64,000 nucleotides of DNA from Ignavibacteria bacterium (GTDB lineage Bacteria > Bacteroidota > Ignavibacteria > Kapaibacteriales > UBA961). Positions 18,365 through 27,423 of the stretch are shown here, in pieces. Both the position numbers and the translations under genes were made by a program. The notes beneath the pieces are model-generated. The model made no database searches. It saw only the letters and a list, made by a program, of their open reading frames with translations, and was not told the DNA's origin. Position 1 is the stretch's first letter. Every line of letters begins with the position of its first letter. The stretch spans positions 22,595 to 86,594 of the forward strand of contig CANLII010000008.1 of assembly GCA_947491315.1 (NCBI GenBank). Reading direction: 5' to 3'.

Positions 18365-20434
18365 ATGGGAAATCTCTCAATTGCAATTCGTTCAATACCG
18401 TATACATTGCTTTTTAGTGTATCTGGTTATGTATTTGCAGGAACCTTTTTCGCATCTCTGATCATCTTTTTGATCTTCTTCGATGTGGGTTCCAATGAAT
18501 TCCCATGGTATTTGGGATTTGCCTTTCATGTATCTCTTGAACTGTTACTATTAGGATATGTACAAAAGGACAAACTATGGTTTAAGAACATTGCCTTCAT
18601 GCGTGATAGTGAGACCATTATAGAGGATATGAAGTCATTGGCCATCATCATTGGCATGGCTGGTTTATTAAATGTTTTAGGTTTATTTGATACTATAATC
18701 AGTTTTAAAAACAATGTGTTTTCACTTGCTGTAAGTATTTTATATGCAGGATATATGGGGATTGTCTTTGGAATGAGTTCATCTTTATTATTCAGATTGA
18801 TGACACAAAGACCTCATGCATTGTCTAACAAACTTACCTTATGGATTATAGGATTATCTGGGATTACTCTTTTCCTACAATTGTTTTTTTATACGACATT
18901 GCAAGTTGTCATCCATATCACTGCAGGCATCATCGGTTTATTTGGTTTCTATAATACCAAGGGTTTGCAATGGTTTTCGGAAATCACGAAAAAACAGAAA
19001 ACAGATCTTGCTTGGTCTTCAATCGTCATTGTTCTTTCAATTTCAATCATAGCAGGAAATTATCAGCATATAACATTTGTCGCATTGAATCAAATCATGT
19101 CAGTGGCAGAACCGTTCATATTTGCTATTGGAATTTGGCTCTTGTTGATTGCAGGTAGATTATCAATCATTGCCATAAATTCACTTCCAACGGCAGGATT
19201 AATCGACAGAAAAACTTTGGAGTTCACTGCACTCTCAGAATTGACTGCAATTGCATCTACAACACAGAATTATCAGCAAATCCTTCAAAGTGCAGTTCAT
19301 TTAATAGAAAAAGCGATAGAAGTGCGTGGACTATATGGAAAGATATGCATTCAAGATGGACAATTCGAAACATATCATGGGGAATTGGGTACAGAATTAT
19401 CGATTATACATTCAAATACAGAATTCATTTCTTGGAAGAGCGAACAATCTACAATTGGAAATCTTTTTGAAATACCAGAAAGTATGGATCCTCATAAGTT
19501 ATTGAGAATACAGTCAATTGTATCATTAATTATTCAGATTGACCGCAATAAATATGCTGAGATTCTTTTAGCCCATGAAGAGCCTTATCATTTTACTCCT
19601 GAAGATGAAATCATACTTTCGACATTTGTCGATAGTTTGAGAATTGCAATCATTAATGCTTCACTATTGACAATTGAAATTGAACATCAAAAGTTTGAAC
19701 AAGAAATGGAAATTGCAAGAGGAGTTCAGAACTCATTATTACCTCAACATATTCCTTCGCCTGCTCATTATTCCATTGCAGCATATTCAATGCCTTCTAG
19801 AATCGTAGGAGGTGATTTTTATGATGTATTTGAAATGGACAATGGAAATACCTGCATCATAATTGCAGATGTCTCAGGCAAGGGAATACCGGCTGCATTT
19901 TGGATGGCAACAATTCGTGGGATTTTACTGTCAGTACAACATGGTGAAAGTAGTTCCAAAGATATATTGATCCATTTACAGCGGTCATTGATAGATATTT
20001 TGGATCCTCAAGTGTTCATAACGGCTTCTTGTTTGATTCTGGAAAAGAGTTCAAACTCAATACAATATGCTAGAGCAGGTCATATGCCGCTCTTGCGCGT
20101 TCATGAGGAGACATTGACAGAATACATACCTCGTGGATTAGGAATCGGTTTGACTAAAAGTATCGAGCTCTTTGAAGAGAATTTGGAAGAGATATCACTG
20201 CAACTTGAAGACAATGACATGCTCATTTTGTTTACGGATGGTTTGACCGATATACCAATGCATGATAATGAGTCTGAGCAATATTCGTCAATGAAACGGT
20301 TTTTGCATGAATCGAATATGAATCCGAAATCTCTGATTGAAGTTATAGATAGAGAGATTCAACTATTTCAAAAAAGCAACTTGGTTGACGATATCACGGT
20401 TATATCTGTCAAGAGAAATGCAATCAACCATTAA
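18365..20434 (+). CDS. membrane-bound GAF-SpoIIE (PPM) serine phosphatase, RsbU-like
   Basis: About 689 residues. The N-terminal ~260 residues hold seven or eight hydrophobic helices, probably a membrane sensor. A GAF-like domain follows (~285-430). The C-terminal PPM/SpoIIE domain (~470-685) begins after a helical segment EQEMEIARGVQNSLLPQHIP and has GGDFYDVFEM, IADVSGKGIPAAFWMA and LILFTDGLTD, which contain the metal-binding aspartates. Such proteins dephosphorylate STAS-domain anti-anti-sigma factors. No STAS or anti-sigma kinase gene is adjacent, so the partner is unknown. I chose ATG 18365; an upstream in-frame TTG (18320) would add 15 residues. Confidence 0.88.
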   Translation: MGNLSIAIRSIPYTLLFSVSGYVFAGTFFASLIIFLIFFDVGSNEFPWYLGFAFHVSLELLLLGYVQKDKLWFKNIAFMRDSETIIEDMKSLAIIIGMAGLLNVLGLFDTIISFKNNVFSLAVSILYAGYMGIVFGMSSSLLFRLMTQRPHALSNKLTLWIIGLSGITLFLQLFFYTTLQVVIHITAGIIGLFGFYNTKGLQWFSEITKKQKTDLAWSSIVIVLSISIIAGNYQHITFVALNQIMSVAEPFIFAIGIWLLLIAGRLSIIAINSLPTAGLIDRKTLEFTALSELTAIASTTQNYQQILQSAVHLIEKAIEVRGLYGKICIQDGQFETYHGELGTELSIIHSNTEFISWKSEQSTIGNLFEIPESMDPHKLLRIQSIVSLIIQIDRNKYAEILLAHEEPYHFTPEDEIILSTFVDSLRIAIINASLLTIEIEHQKFEQEMEIARGVQNSLLPQHIPSPAHYSIAAYSMPSRIVGGDFYDVFEMDNGNTCIIIADVSGKGIPAAFWMATIRGILLSVQHGESSSKDILIHLQRSLIDILDPQVFITASCLILEKSSNSIQYARAGHMPLLRVHEETLTEYIPRGLGIGLTKSIELFEENLEEISLQLEDNDMLILFTDGLTDIPMHDNESEQYSSMKRFLHESNMNPKSLIEVIDREIQLFQKSNLVDDITVISVKRNAINH

Positions 20435-20505
20435 ATATGGCTATTTCAGTGAAATTTCGTTGAGAAAAGCCTTTATTCGATACAAAAATAACCGATGATT
20501 TTCTG

Positions 20506-20513
20506 TATTTTTG
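20506..20513 (+). promoter_or_regulatory. candidate -7 element before first metalloprotease
   Basis: TATTTTTG fits TAnnTTTG and lies 50-57 bp before the protease start, within a 128-bp gap. No -33 TTTG is seen at a suitable distance. Confidence 0.28.
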
Positions 20514-20562
20514 AATGCAATATATACTCAAATGAATGTTCACATTTTTACCTGATAGATTT

Positions 20563-23103
20563 ATGAAAATTTTCCTTATCCTCCTTTGTTCCATATTCTT
20601 CATGGAATTCAGCATCGATGCCACAGCGCAATCATTCGATGCAAAAACCTTCATAAGTAATGGTAATGACTCGAAAATGCCCGAAATGCTCAAGCAATCA
20701 GTACATACATTCTCATTGGATAAAACTGTAGCGGGAAAGATATTCGGTTCATTTTCGAAAGATCTTCAATTACAAAATTTTCCAATCGGCATGAATGCGA
20801 ATGGTACTGTTGACCTATCTCTTTCACAATCTGTGATAGATGCCAATACCATCATCATGATAGGTAATAAGAGGGTACCTGTTCCATCAATTACGACATA
20901 TAATGGTCATATCAAAGGTGAGAATGGATCAACCGTATTGATTACCTATGCAGATGGGGAAATGTATGGTTGGATTTCAAGAGCAAATGGTACAACTGTT
21001 TCATTTGCACCTGAAGACATAAAAGCAGATATCAAGAAAGAACATGTGATGTATAATGAAAACTCATTACACTCCGCTTTAAACATGCCTGCAAAGTCTT
21101 GTGGTACAGAAGAGTTTTCACATACAGGAATCAAAACTTGGGAAGTTGAAGCACAGCTCAAGAAAGGCGAAAAAGTTCTTGATAATCGCATGCTTGAACT
21201 GCAAATAATTTTAGAATCTACCACAACATTTTTCACCAAGATTGCAACAAGAAATGAAACCAGAGCAACAAACCTCATGGTTTCAATGGCAAATGCGGTG
21301 AATACATTGTATAGAAGAGAGTTAAATCTCAATATAGTTGTTCCATTGATCCAAATCTGGACTGACGATAATCCTGATCCATATCAAAATGATGGTGCGA
21401 ATACTATCGCCTTGCTCAATGAAATACAAAATAGATGGAGTAAAATTACCAATAGAACTCGTGACATTGTACATTGTTTCGATGCTATGGGTAATTCACA
21501 AGCAGGCGCAGGAGTTGTTGCAGGTATTGCAAATGGAATCGGTGCTTTATGCAATGGTTCACTTTCAAATGCATATTCAGTGACAGGTGTATCTGCATTT
21601 GCAAATCTTCCTTTGATCACATATATGAAAGATGTGTCAACAATGGCTCATGAGCTAGGACATAATATGGGTTCATATCATACTCATAATTGTGGTGAAT
21701 GGAAACCAGCACTCGATTCATGTCTTTCCAGTGGTCCAAGCTATGTCGGTAAGATTTCTTATTCTTCTGAAACATGTAATACCGGAGCACCAAAACCAAT
21801 ACCCGGTTCAATCATGAGTTATTGTGATTTAACCAATTCCACAGGATCTGTACCATTCACATTTCTTCCAAGAGTGTATGAATTCCTCAGAGCAAGACTT
21901 GAAAACAGTAAATGTATCACAGAAGCACAGAATGCTCAGATCAAAATGATTGGACCTTGGGGCAATCAGACTTTAATTTCTGGAAGAACAACATTGGTTG
22001 AATGGACTTCAGTAAAAGTCAATAGTGTGAAAGTACAATTTTCAACCGATGGTGGAGGAAATTGGAGTGAAATCGCAACAGGAATTCCAGCTGCATCTTC
22101 AAGCATGATCAATGGTCAAGGCGCATATCAATGGACCATTCCAAATATTGCCACAACTGCAGGAAGACTGCGTGTGGTTGACATGGCAAATCCTGATATC
22201 AATGATACTTCTTGGGTAAATTTCAGAATCGTTGCACCAAGTTTGAATCTTTCCACGAATCTTGATGGCAAAGCATTTGGACAAACTGAAAACACTCCGG
22301 TGCAATGGGCAAAAACAAATGTTGACACTGTACTCGTGATGTTTTCCAAAGACAATGCTTCAACATGGGAGACTTTAGCCAAACAGACCGGATCTACCTA
22401 CACATTCGCAATTCCGAATATTGATGCTGAAAAATGCTGGATTCGCATAGCTGATGCAAGTAATATGTCTCTTGTATCGCAGACAGGACCATTCTCCATT
22501 GGCAAAGAAGAATTAACATTGATCAATCCCAAAGGTGGAGAGACACTTTGCGCCAATAAGCGTTTTGTAATCGCATGGACATATAAAAACCTGGCTAATT
22601 CCAAGTTACTTGTCCAATATTCAAATGCAGGCGGAGCATGGCTGAATATTTCGGCGGCAAATGGCGTTGATCCATGGTCAAGCGTATTTGGCTTTACACC
22701 ACCTTCAATCAAAAGCGATTCTATTGTCATTAGAGTCATCAGCAGAACAGATAGTACCGTAATTGCAAGCTCAGGATATATTTCAGTATCAAATGAAGCA
22801 GGATGTGTAGCAACTTCGCTCGAAGAAGACCCAACCATGCCAAGCTTGCTTGTAGCGCCGAATCCAATTACAGGAAATACATTCACCGTCACAATCAATG
22901 CACCTATTGCATGTGGCAATGGAACTCTTTCACTTACCTCATTGAGTGGATCAACCGTTCATATTTTCGGAAATACATATTCATTTGTTCAAGGAATGCA
23001 TGCAATGGAACTCAGTTTACCGAGCATAAGTTCAGGTAGATACTTCTTGACATTGCAATGTAATGGAAGAAGATTAAGCATTCCTGTATCAATTGAGAAC
23101 TAA
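20563..23103 (+). CDS. secreted metzincin (reprolysin-like) protease with T9SS sorting domain
   Basis: About 846 residues: signal peptide (1-23, ATAQS), a propeptide-like beta domain (~30-200, with HIKGENGSTVLITYADGEMYGWI), a catalytic metzincin domain (~215-450), two or three Ig-like/GPI-anchored-type repeats of the form VEWTS..V..VKVQFSTDGG..W, and a C-terminal domain (~770-846) with the Por/T9SS type A look (LLVAPNPITGNTFTVTI...GRYFLTLQCNGRRLSIPVSI). The zinc site HELGHNMGSYH is near residue 363 and a Met-turn SIMSYC near residue 420. ATG 20563 gives a normal signal peptide; ATG 20536 would add nine residues. Followed immediately by a paralogue. Confidence 0.9.
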   Translation: MKIFLILLCSIFFMEFSIDATAQSFDAKTFISNGNDSKMPEMLKQSVHTFSLDKTVAGKIFGSFSKDLQLQNFPIGMNANGTVDLSLSQSVIDANTIIMIGNKRVPVPSITTYNGHIKGENGSTVLITYADGEMYGWISRANGTTVSFAPEDIKADIKKEHVMYNENSLHSALNMPAKSCGTEEFSHTGIKTWEVEAQLKKGEKVLDNRMLELQIILESTTTFFTKIATRNETRATNLMVSMANAVNTLYRRELNLNIVVPLIQIWTDDNPDPYQNDGANTIALLNEIQNRWSKITNRTRDIVHCFDAMGNSQAGAGVVAGIANGIGALCNGSLSNAYSVTGVSAFANLPLITYMKDVSTMAHELGHNMGSYHTHNCGEWKPALDSCLSSGPSYVGKISYSSETCNTGAPKPIPGSIMSYCDLTNSTGSVPFTFLPRVYEFLRARLENSKCITEAQNAQIKMIGPWGNQTLISGRTTLVEWTSVKVNSVKVQFSTDGGGNWSEIATGIPAASSSMINGQGAYQWTIPNIATTAGRLRVVDMANPDINDTSWVNFRIVAPSLNLSTNLDGKAFGQTENTPVQWAKTNVDTVLVMFSKDNASTWETLAKQTGSTYTFAIPNIDAEKCWIRIADASNMSLVSQTGPFSIGKEELTLINPKGGETLCANKRFVIAWTYKNLANSKLLVQYSNAGGAWLNISAANGVDPWSSVFGFTPPSIKSDSIVIRVISRTDSTVIASSGYISVSNEAGCVATSLEEDPTMPSLLVAPNPITGNTFTVTINAPIACGNGTLSLTSLSGSTVHIFGNTYSFVQGMHAMELSLPSISSGRYFLTLQCNGRRLSIPVSIEN

Positions 23104-23104
23104 T

Positions 23105-25612
23105 ATGGATTATCGATCTATTCTCCACATGTTCATCTGTTTATTGTTAGTCATCCCCATGCTTGGTAAGACTAATGATGCAACCAAAGGGATGAAGATA
23201 CTACCACCATTGTCTTTATTGTCTGCTGAGCATCAAACTCATGCCAAGACATATTCCATTAATAAAACATGGTCGGTGGAAGCATTCACGCAATCGGGCA
23301 ATTCATTTCGAATTGATCAATTTCCAATTTCATTGACTGAAAATGGAAGTATTCAATTTGAACTTTCTCCATCTGTAATCGATGGTTCGACAGAAATCAT
23401 GGTTGGTTTCAAACGCATTCCCGCTCCGGATGTGAGAACATATACAGGAACCATTATTGGGGAACCGGGGTCTAATGTCGTGATGTCTTTTGCAAATGGA
23501 ATTCTTCGTGGATGGATAGAAAGAGTCGATGGAAGTAGAGTCAGTATAGCGCCTTCTGAAGGTTCTACGGAAATACATCTACTCTATGATGCGGAAATTG
23601 TAGCTGATCTCAGAAAAGATGCAGGTTCATGCATGACCGATGAATCGTCAATCACCATTCCCACTCCTGAAGATTTGTATAAAACTCTTGGTAAGGTTGA
23701 GTCCGTTAAAGGCACTAATCTTCTCGAATTGCAGGTGATTGTTGAAGCTACTTCATCCTTTTTCAATGGTCCCGGAAGAAAAGATTCCATTCGCACTGCT
23801 GAATTCATGATTGGATTAATGAATGGCGTGAATACGATTTACAGAAAAGAATTGAATGTCAATATCATCATACCAAGACTTCAAATATGGACAGCCACAA
23901 CTCAAGATCCATATGTAAGCAATGGGAATGCACCGGCACTTTTGGATGAAGTTCAAAATCGTTGGGGAAAGCTAACAACAATCAAACGCGATATTGTTCA
24001 TTGTCTTGATGCCGTTCCAACCACTGGTGGTTTATTCGTTCTTGGGATTGCTAATGGAATTGGGAATATATGCTCCGGAAGTATTTCGGATGCATATTCT
24101 GTTTCAGGTATTTTCAAAAATGGCTTGGCAAAAATCGAAGATTATATGGGTGATATCGTGACGATTGCCCATGAACTCGGACATAATATAGGTTCATATC
24201 ACACGCATAATTGTCAATTCTGGCCACCAAGAGGACTTGACTCTTGTATGACAAGCGGAAGCGCATATCGTTCACGCTCAAACTATTCTCAGGAAGCTTG
24301 CTTTAAAAATTTACCAATGGTAAATCCAGGCTCCATCATGAGTTATTGTCATTTGACAAATCCCTCACGATCAGTTGCTTTTACATTTCTTCCAAGAGTT
24401 GCAACCTATCTCCGAAACTATATGGAGAGTCGTTCTTGCATTGAACCTGCAACCCAGCCAATTGTGAGAATGGTCTATCCATGGGGACAACAGTCCTTTG
24501 TTGTTGGCACTCAAACATCCATTGACTGGACCTCACATAGAGTCACTAATGTCAATATCGAATTCAGCACAGACGGTGGAACAAATTGGCGCACAATATT
24601 TGCTTCAAGACCTGCTGTTACCGAAGCAAATGGTACAGGTTCTTTTCTATGGACCATTCCTGACAATCCAACCACAAAAGGAAGAATCCGCATAGTAGAT
24701 GTATCCAACGCTCAAATTCGTGATACTTCTTGGGCTGATTTCACCATTGCAAAAGCAACACTCACACTTACCAGTGACTTTCGATCAAAGAAATTTGGGA
24801 TGAAAGAGAGAATTTCGCTCAATTGGACAAAAGCTCTTGTGGACCGCGTCCGCATTGAATTCTCATCCAATAATGGTTCAATATGGTCACTCATTCGCGA
24901 TTCAGTGTCAAATACGACCTTCACCGTTGATATCCCTGATGTCGAATCTGAGAATTGTTTGTTCAGAATAGTGGATGTGGCAAATGGGAAACTCATCAGT
25001 CAATCAGCATTATTTGAGATTGGAAAAGAGCAATTGGCATTATTGCAACCGGCAAATAATGATACGCTTTGTTTGGGTAAGCCATATACTATTACTTGGT
25101 CGCAAACATTTATGTCCAATAGCAAGATATTCATAGAATATAGAAATGTTGGGCAAACAACTTGGAAAAGAGTTTCCCTCTTGGGTCATGATGCAGATTC
25201 TGCCAAATTCGCTTGGACACTCAATAATGTTACAGCAGGTACATATCAATTCAGAACTGTTTATAGACAAGATACATCGCTATCAACGATACCTATCAAT
25301 CTTTTCATTAGCAGTGAAGGTTCTTGTGCCACGGCTGCAAGCATCAGTGATCTAGATTATTCTGCATTCACTTTGTTCCCAAATCCATCCAGTGAATTCG
25401 TAAAGATTATACCAACTAAGGAAATGTGTGTCAATCCAAAAATGATCATCTCTGACATTGCAGGAAGCTCCATGGTTGAAATGATGGATCTAACACTGCA
25501 TAGCGCGAGTGGTACCGATATTTCTGTAAAACACTTGACTTCAGGCACATATTATATCACGCTCATTTGTAATGATCGCAGATATACGCAAAGTTTCACC
25601 ATTCTACGATAA
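23105..25612 (+). CDS. secreted metzincin protease paralogue with T9SS sorting domain
   Basis: About 835 residues with the same architecture as the preceding gene: signal peptide (through MLGKTNDA), propeptide with TGTIIGEPGSNVVMSFANGILRGWI, catalytic domain with HELGHNIGSYHTHNC near residue 355 and Met-turn SIMSYC, Ig-like repeats (IDWTSHRVTNVNIEFSTDGG), and a C-terminal sorting-like domain (FTLFPNPSSEFVKIIP ... SGTYYITLICNDRR). The two genes are clearly a tandem duplication that has diverged. ATG 23105 lies one base after the upstream stop. Substrates unknown; likely extracellular or cell-surface. Confidence 0.9.
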   Translation: MDYRSILHMFICLLLVIPMLGKTNDATKGMKILPPLSLLSAEHQTHAKTYSINKTWSVEAFTQSGNSFRIDQFPISLTENGSIQFELSPSVIDGSTEIMVGFKRIPAPDVRTYTGTIIGEPGSNVVMSFANGILRGWIERVDGSRVSIAPSEGSTEIHLLYDAEIVADLRKDAGSCMTDESSITIPTPEDLYKTLGKVESVKGTNLLELQVIVEATSSFFNGPGRKDSIRTAEFMIGLMNGVNTIYRKELNVNIIIPRLQIWTATTQDPYVSNGNAPALLDEVQNRWGKLTTIKRDIVHCLDAVPTTGGLFVLGIANGIGNICSGSISDAYSVSGIFKNGLAKIEDYMGDIVTIAHELGHNIGSYHTHNCQFWPPRGLDSCMTSGSAYRSRSNYSQEACFKNLPMVNPGSIMSYCHLTNPSRSVAFTFLPRVATYLRNYMESRSCIEPATQPIVRMVYPWGQQSFVVGTQTSIDWTSHRVTNVNIEFSTDGGTNWRTIFASRPAVTEANGTGSFLWTIPDNPTTKGRIRIVDVSNAQIRDTSWADFTIAKATLTLTSDFRSKKFGMKERISLNWTKALVDRVRIEFSSNNGSIWSLIRDSVSNTTFTVDIPDVESENCLFRIVDVANGKLISQSALFEIGKEQLALLQPANNDTLCLGKPYTITWSQTFMSNSKIFIEYRNVGQTTWKRVSLLGHDADSAKFAWTLNNVTAGTYQFRTVYRQDTSLSTIPINLFISSEGSCATAASISDLDYSAFTLFPNPSSEFVKIIPTKEMCVNPKMIISDIAGSSMVEMMDLTLHSASGTDISVKHLTSGTYYITLICNDRRYTQSFTILR

Positions 25613-25631
25613 TTCGGATAGATAATTCACC

Positions 25632-26528
25632 ATGTTACAATCACTGATTGCCGCATCATTACCATATATCCCCAAAGCAATAGTTAAGTCAGTTGCATCT
25701 CGTTACATTGCCGGCTCAACATTACGGGAAGCTGTTCAAACAGTCCAAGCACTTGAAAAGAAAGGTGCTTCATCCACAATTGATGTGCTCGGTGAATTCG
25801 TTACCACCAAAGAGCGATCACTTCACGAATATGAAAGTTCAAAAGCTGTTTTATCTGCTATCAATCAATATAAATTGCCTACATATTTATCGGTGAAGCC
25901 AACATCACTTGGATTGGGTATAGACCCTGAATTTGCCTATGAGAATATCAGTTCTTTAGTGAATATGGCTAAAGAATTTGGCGCATTTGTTCGTATGGAC
26001 ATGGAGAATACACCCTATACCACACAAACTATTGACATGTACCGAAGATTGCGTCATGAAGGATTTGATAATTGTGGAATAGTGATTCAAGCCTATTTAC
26101 AGAGAAGCGAATCAGATATTCTATCTCTTCTCGATCTAGATCCCAATATCAGATTATGCAAGGGGATTTATAGAGAGAATCCGGAAATAGCATTTACAAA
26201 TCCTGATGATATTCGGAATAATTATAAAAAGCTTCTTCGGCTCCTGTTAAAGCATGCTTCAAAGACAGGGATAGCAACGCATGATGATATACTTATCAAT
26301 GATGCAATGAATGTGATTGAAACAGAAAATGTCAACAAAGAAACATATGAATTTCAAATGTTGCTCGGAGTTCGCGAGGAGAGAAGAGATGCAATTTTAC
26401 GCCTTGGACATCACATGAGAATTTATGTACCATTTGGGGAAGATTGGTATGGCTATTCGACAAGAAGACTCAAAGAAAACCCACAAGTGGCGGGTTATGT
26501 ATTCAAAGCAATGTTTAAGAAAGGATGA
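25632..26528 (+). CDS. proline dehydrogenase
   Basis: A 298-residue monofunctional FAD-dependent TIM-barrel enzyme that oxidises proline to pyrroline-5-carboxylate. Family motifs visible are SVKPTSLGLG, VRMDMENTPYTTQT, IVIQAYLQRSE, RLCKGIY, GIATHDD, and the C-terminal WYGYSTRRLKENP that binds the substrate carboxylate. No pyrroline-5-carboxylate dehydrogenase lies in the window. The stop is one base before the next gene's start. Confidence 0.95.
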   Translation: MLQSLIAASLPYIPKAIVKSVASRYIAGSTLREAVQTVQALEKKGASSTIDVLGEFVTTKERSLHEYESSKAVLSAINQYKLPTYLSVKPTSLGLGIDPEFAYENISSLVNMAKEFGAFVRMDMENTPYTTQTIDMYRRLRHEGFDNCGIVIQAYLQRSESDILSLLDLDPNIRLCKGIYRENPEIAFTNPDDIRNNYKKLLRLLLKHASKTGIATHDDILINDAMNVIETENVNKETYEFQMLLGVREERRDAILRLGHHMRIYVPFGEDWYGYSTRRLKENPQVAGYVFKAMFKKG

Positions 26529-26529
26529 T

Positions 26530-27420
26530 ATGCGAAAACTATTCATCCCATTCATCATTACTATCATCATACTCCTCCAACCATTATTTGGTTGTACAAA
26601 ACCTCCGGAAGATCTTCGTCCACTCTCCATTGCCACTTTCAATATAGCTTGGCTTGGTGATGGTGAAGGGAAGGATATGATACCAAGAACGAAAGAACAG
26701 TATACATTGATTGCCGATATCATTAATGAAACATCTGCAGATATCATTGCCTTGCAAGAAATTGAAAACATGCAAGCACTGAATCAATTGCTTGTGCATT
26801 TACCCGATTATACTGCCGTACTCGGTTCCAGTGGCAAGTCACAAAATGTTGGATTCATGTATAAAAAATCACTCAATGTAGAGTCCATTGGTGAATATAT
26901 CCCGATAGCCATTGATCCAAATCGTAATAGACCCGGATATGTGGTTAAAGTCAAAAAAGGGAATTTTGATTGTTTTTTGATGTCTGTTCATTTTAAATCT
27001 ACATCAAGATTTGACTCAACCGATGAGATGCGTATAGAGTCACGCCGGGTGAGAAGAGAACAGTCCCAAAAAGCCATGGCATGGATAGATTCAATGAAAT
27101 CCAATAATGTAGATCAAGACATTTACATAGTTGGAGATTTGAATGATTTCCCCAAAAGAGAAAAAGAACCAACTCTTCAAGCATTGACAGCTTCATCAGA
27201 AGTCGTTTTTCTCACTGCAGAGATGAAAAGTTGCAAATTTCAGAACTTCTATGTCATAGATCATATCATAGCCTCCAAGTCTGCACAAAAGCGCTTCATA
27301 ACCAGTAGCGAACGCATTATTGATATTTTTTCCATGCATTCCAAAGAAGTGGCCGAGAAAATATCCGATCATTGCCCAATTGTCATGCAATTTGATGTCA
27401 CACAACCAGATAATGATTAA
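26530..27420 (+). CDS. endonuclease/exonuclease/phosphatase family lipoprotein
   Basis: About 296 residues. The lipoprotein signal ends at LFGC (Cys near residue 20), so the protein is predicted to be envelope-anchored. The EEP (DNase I-like) fold is marked by ATFNIAWLGDG, DIIALQEIENMQAL (metal-binding Glu), VGDLNDFP (catalytic Asp/Asn) and a terminal ISDHCPIVMQF (Asp-His pair), all conserved. Likely an extracytoplasmic nuclease or phosphodiesterase. I chose ATG 26530, right after the proline dehydrogenase stop; a longer frame reaches back to 26425 but would bury the signal peptide. Confidence 0.88.
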   Translation: MRKLFIPFIITIIILLQPLFGCTKPPEDLRPLSIATFNIAWLGDGEGKDMIPRTKEQYTLIADIINETSADIIALQEIENMQALNQLLVHLPDYTAVLGSSGKSQNVGFMYKKSLNVESIGEYIPIAIDPNRNRPGYVVKVKKGNFDCFLMSVHFKSTSRFDSTDEMRIESRRVRREQSQKAMAWIDSMKSNNVDQDIYIVGDLNDFPKREKEPTLQALTASSEVVFLTAEMKSCKFQNFYVIDHIIASKSAQKRFITSSERIIDIFSMHSKEVAEKISDHCPIVMQFDVTQPDND

Positions 27421-27423
27421 TCC

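Noticed and set aside
22398..22919. 173-residue open frame antisense to the first metalloprotease
   Set aside because: It lies wholly within a well-supported gene with clear domains; an antisense shadow.
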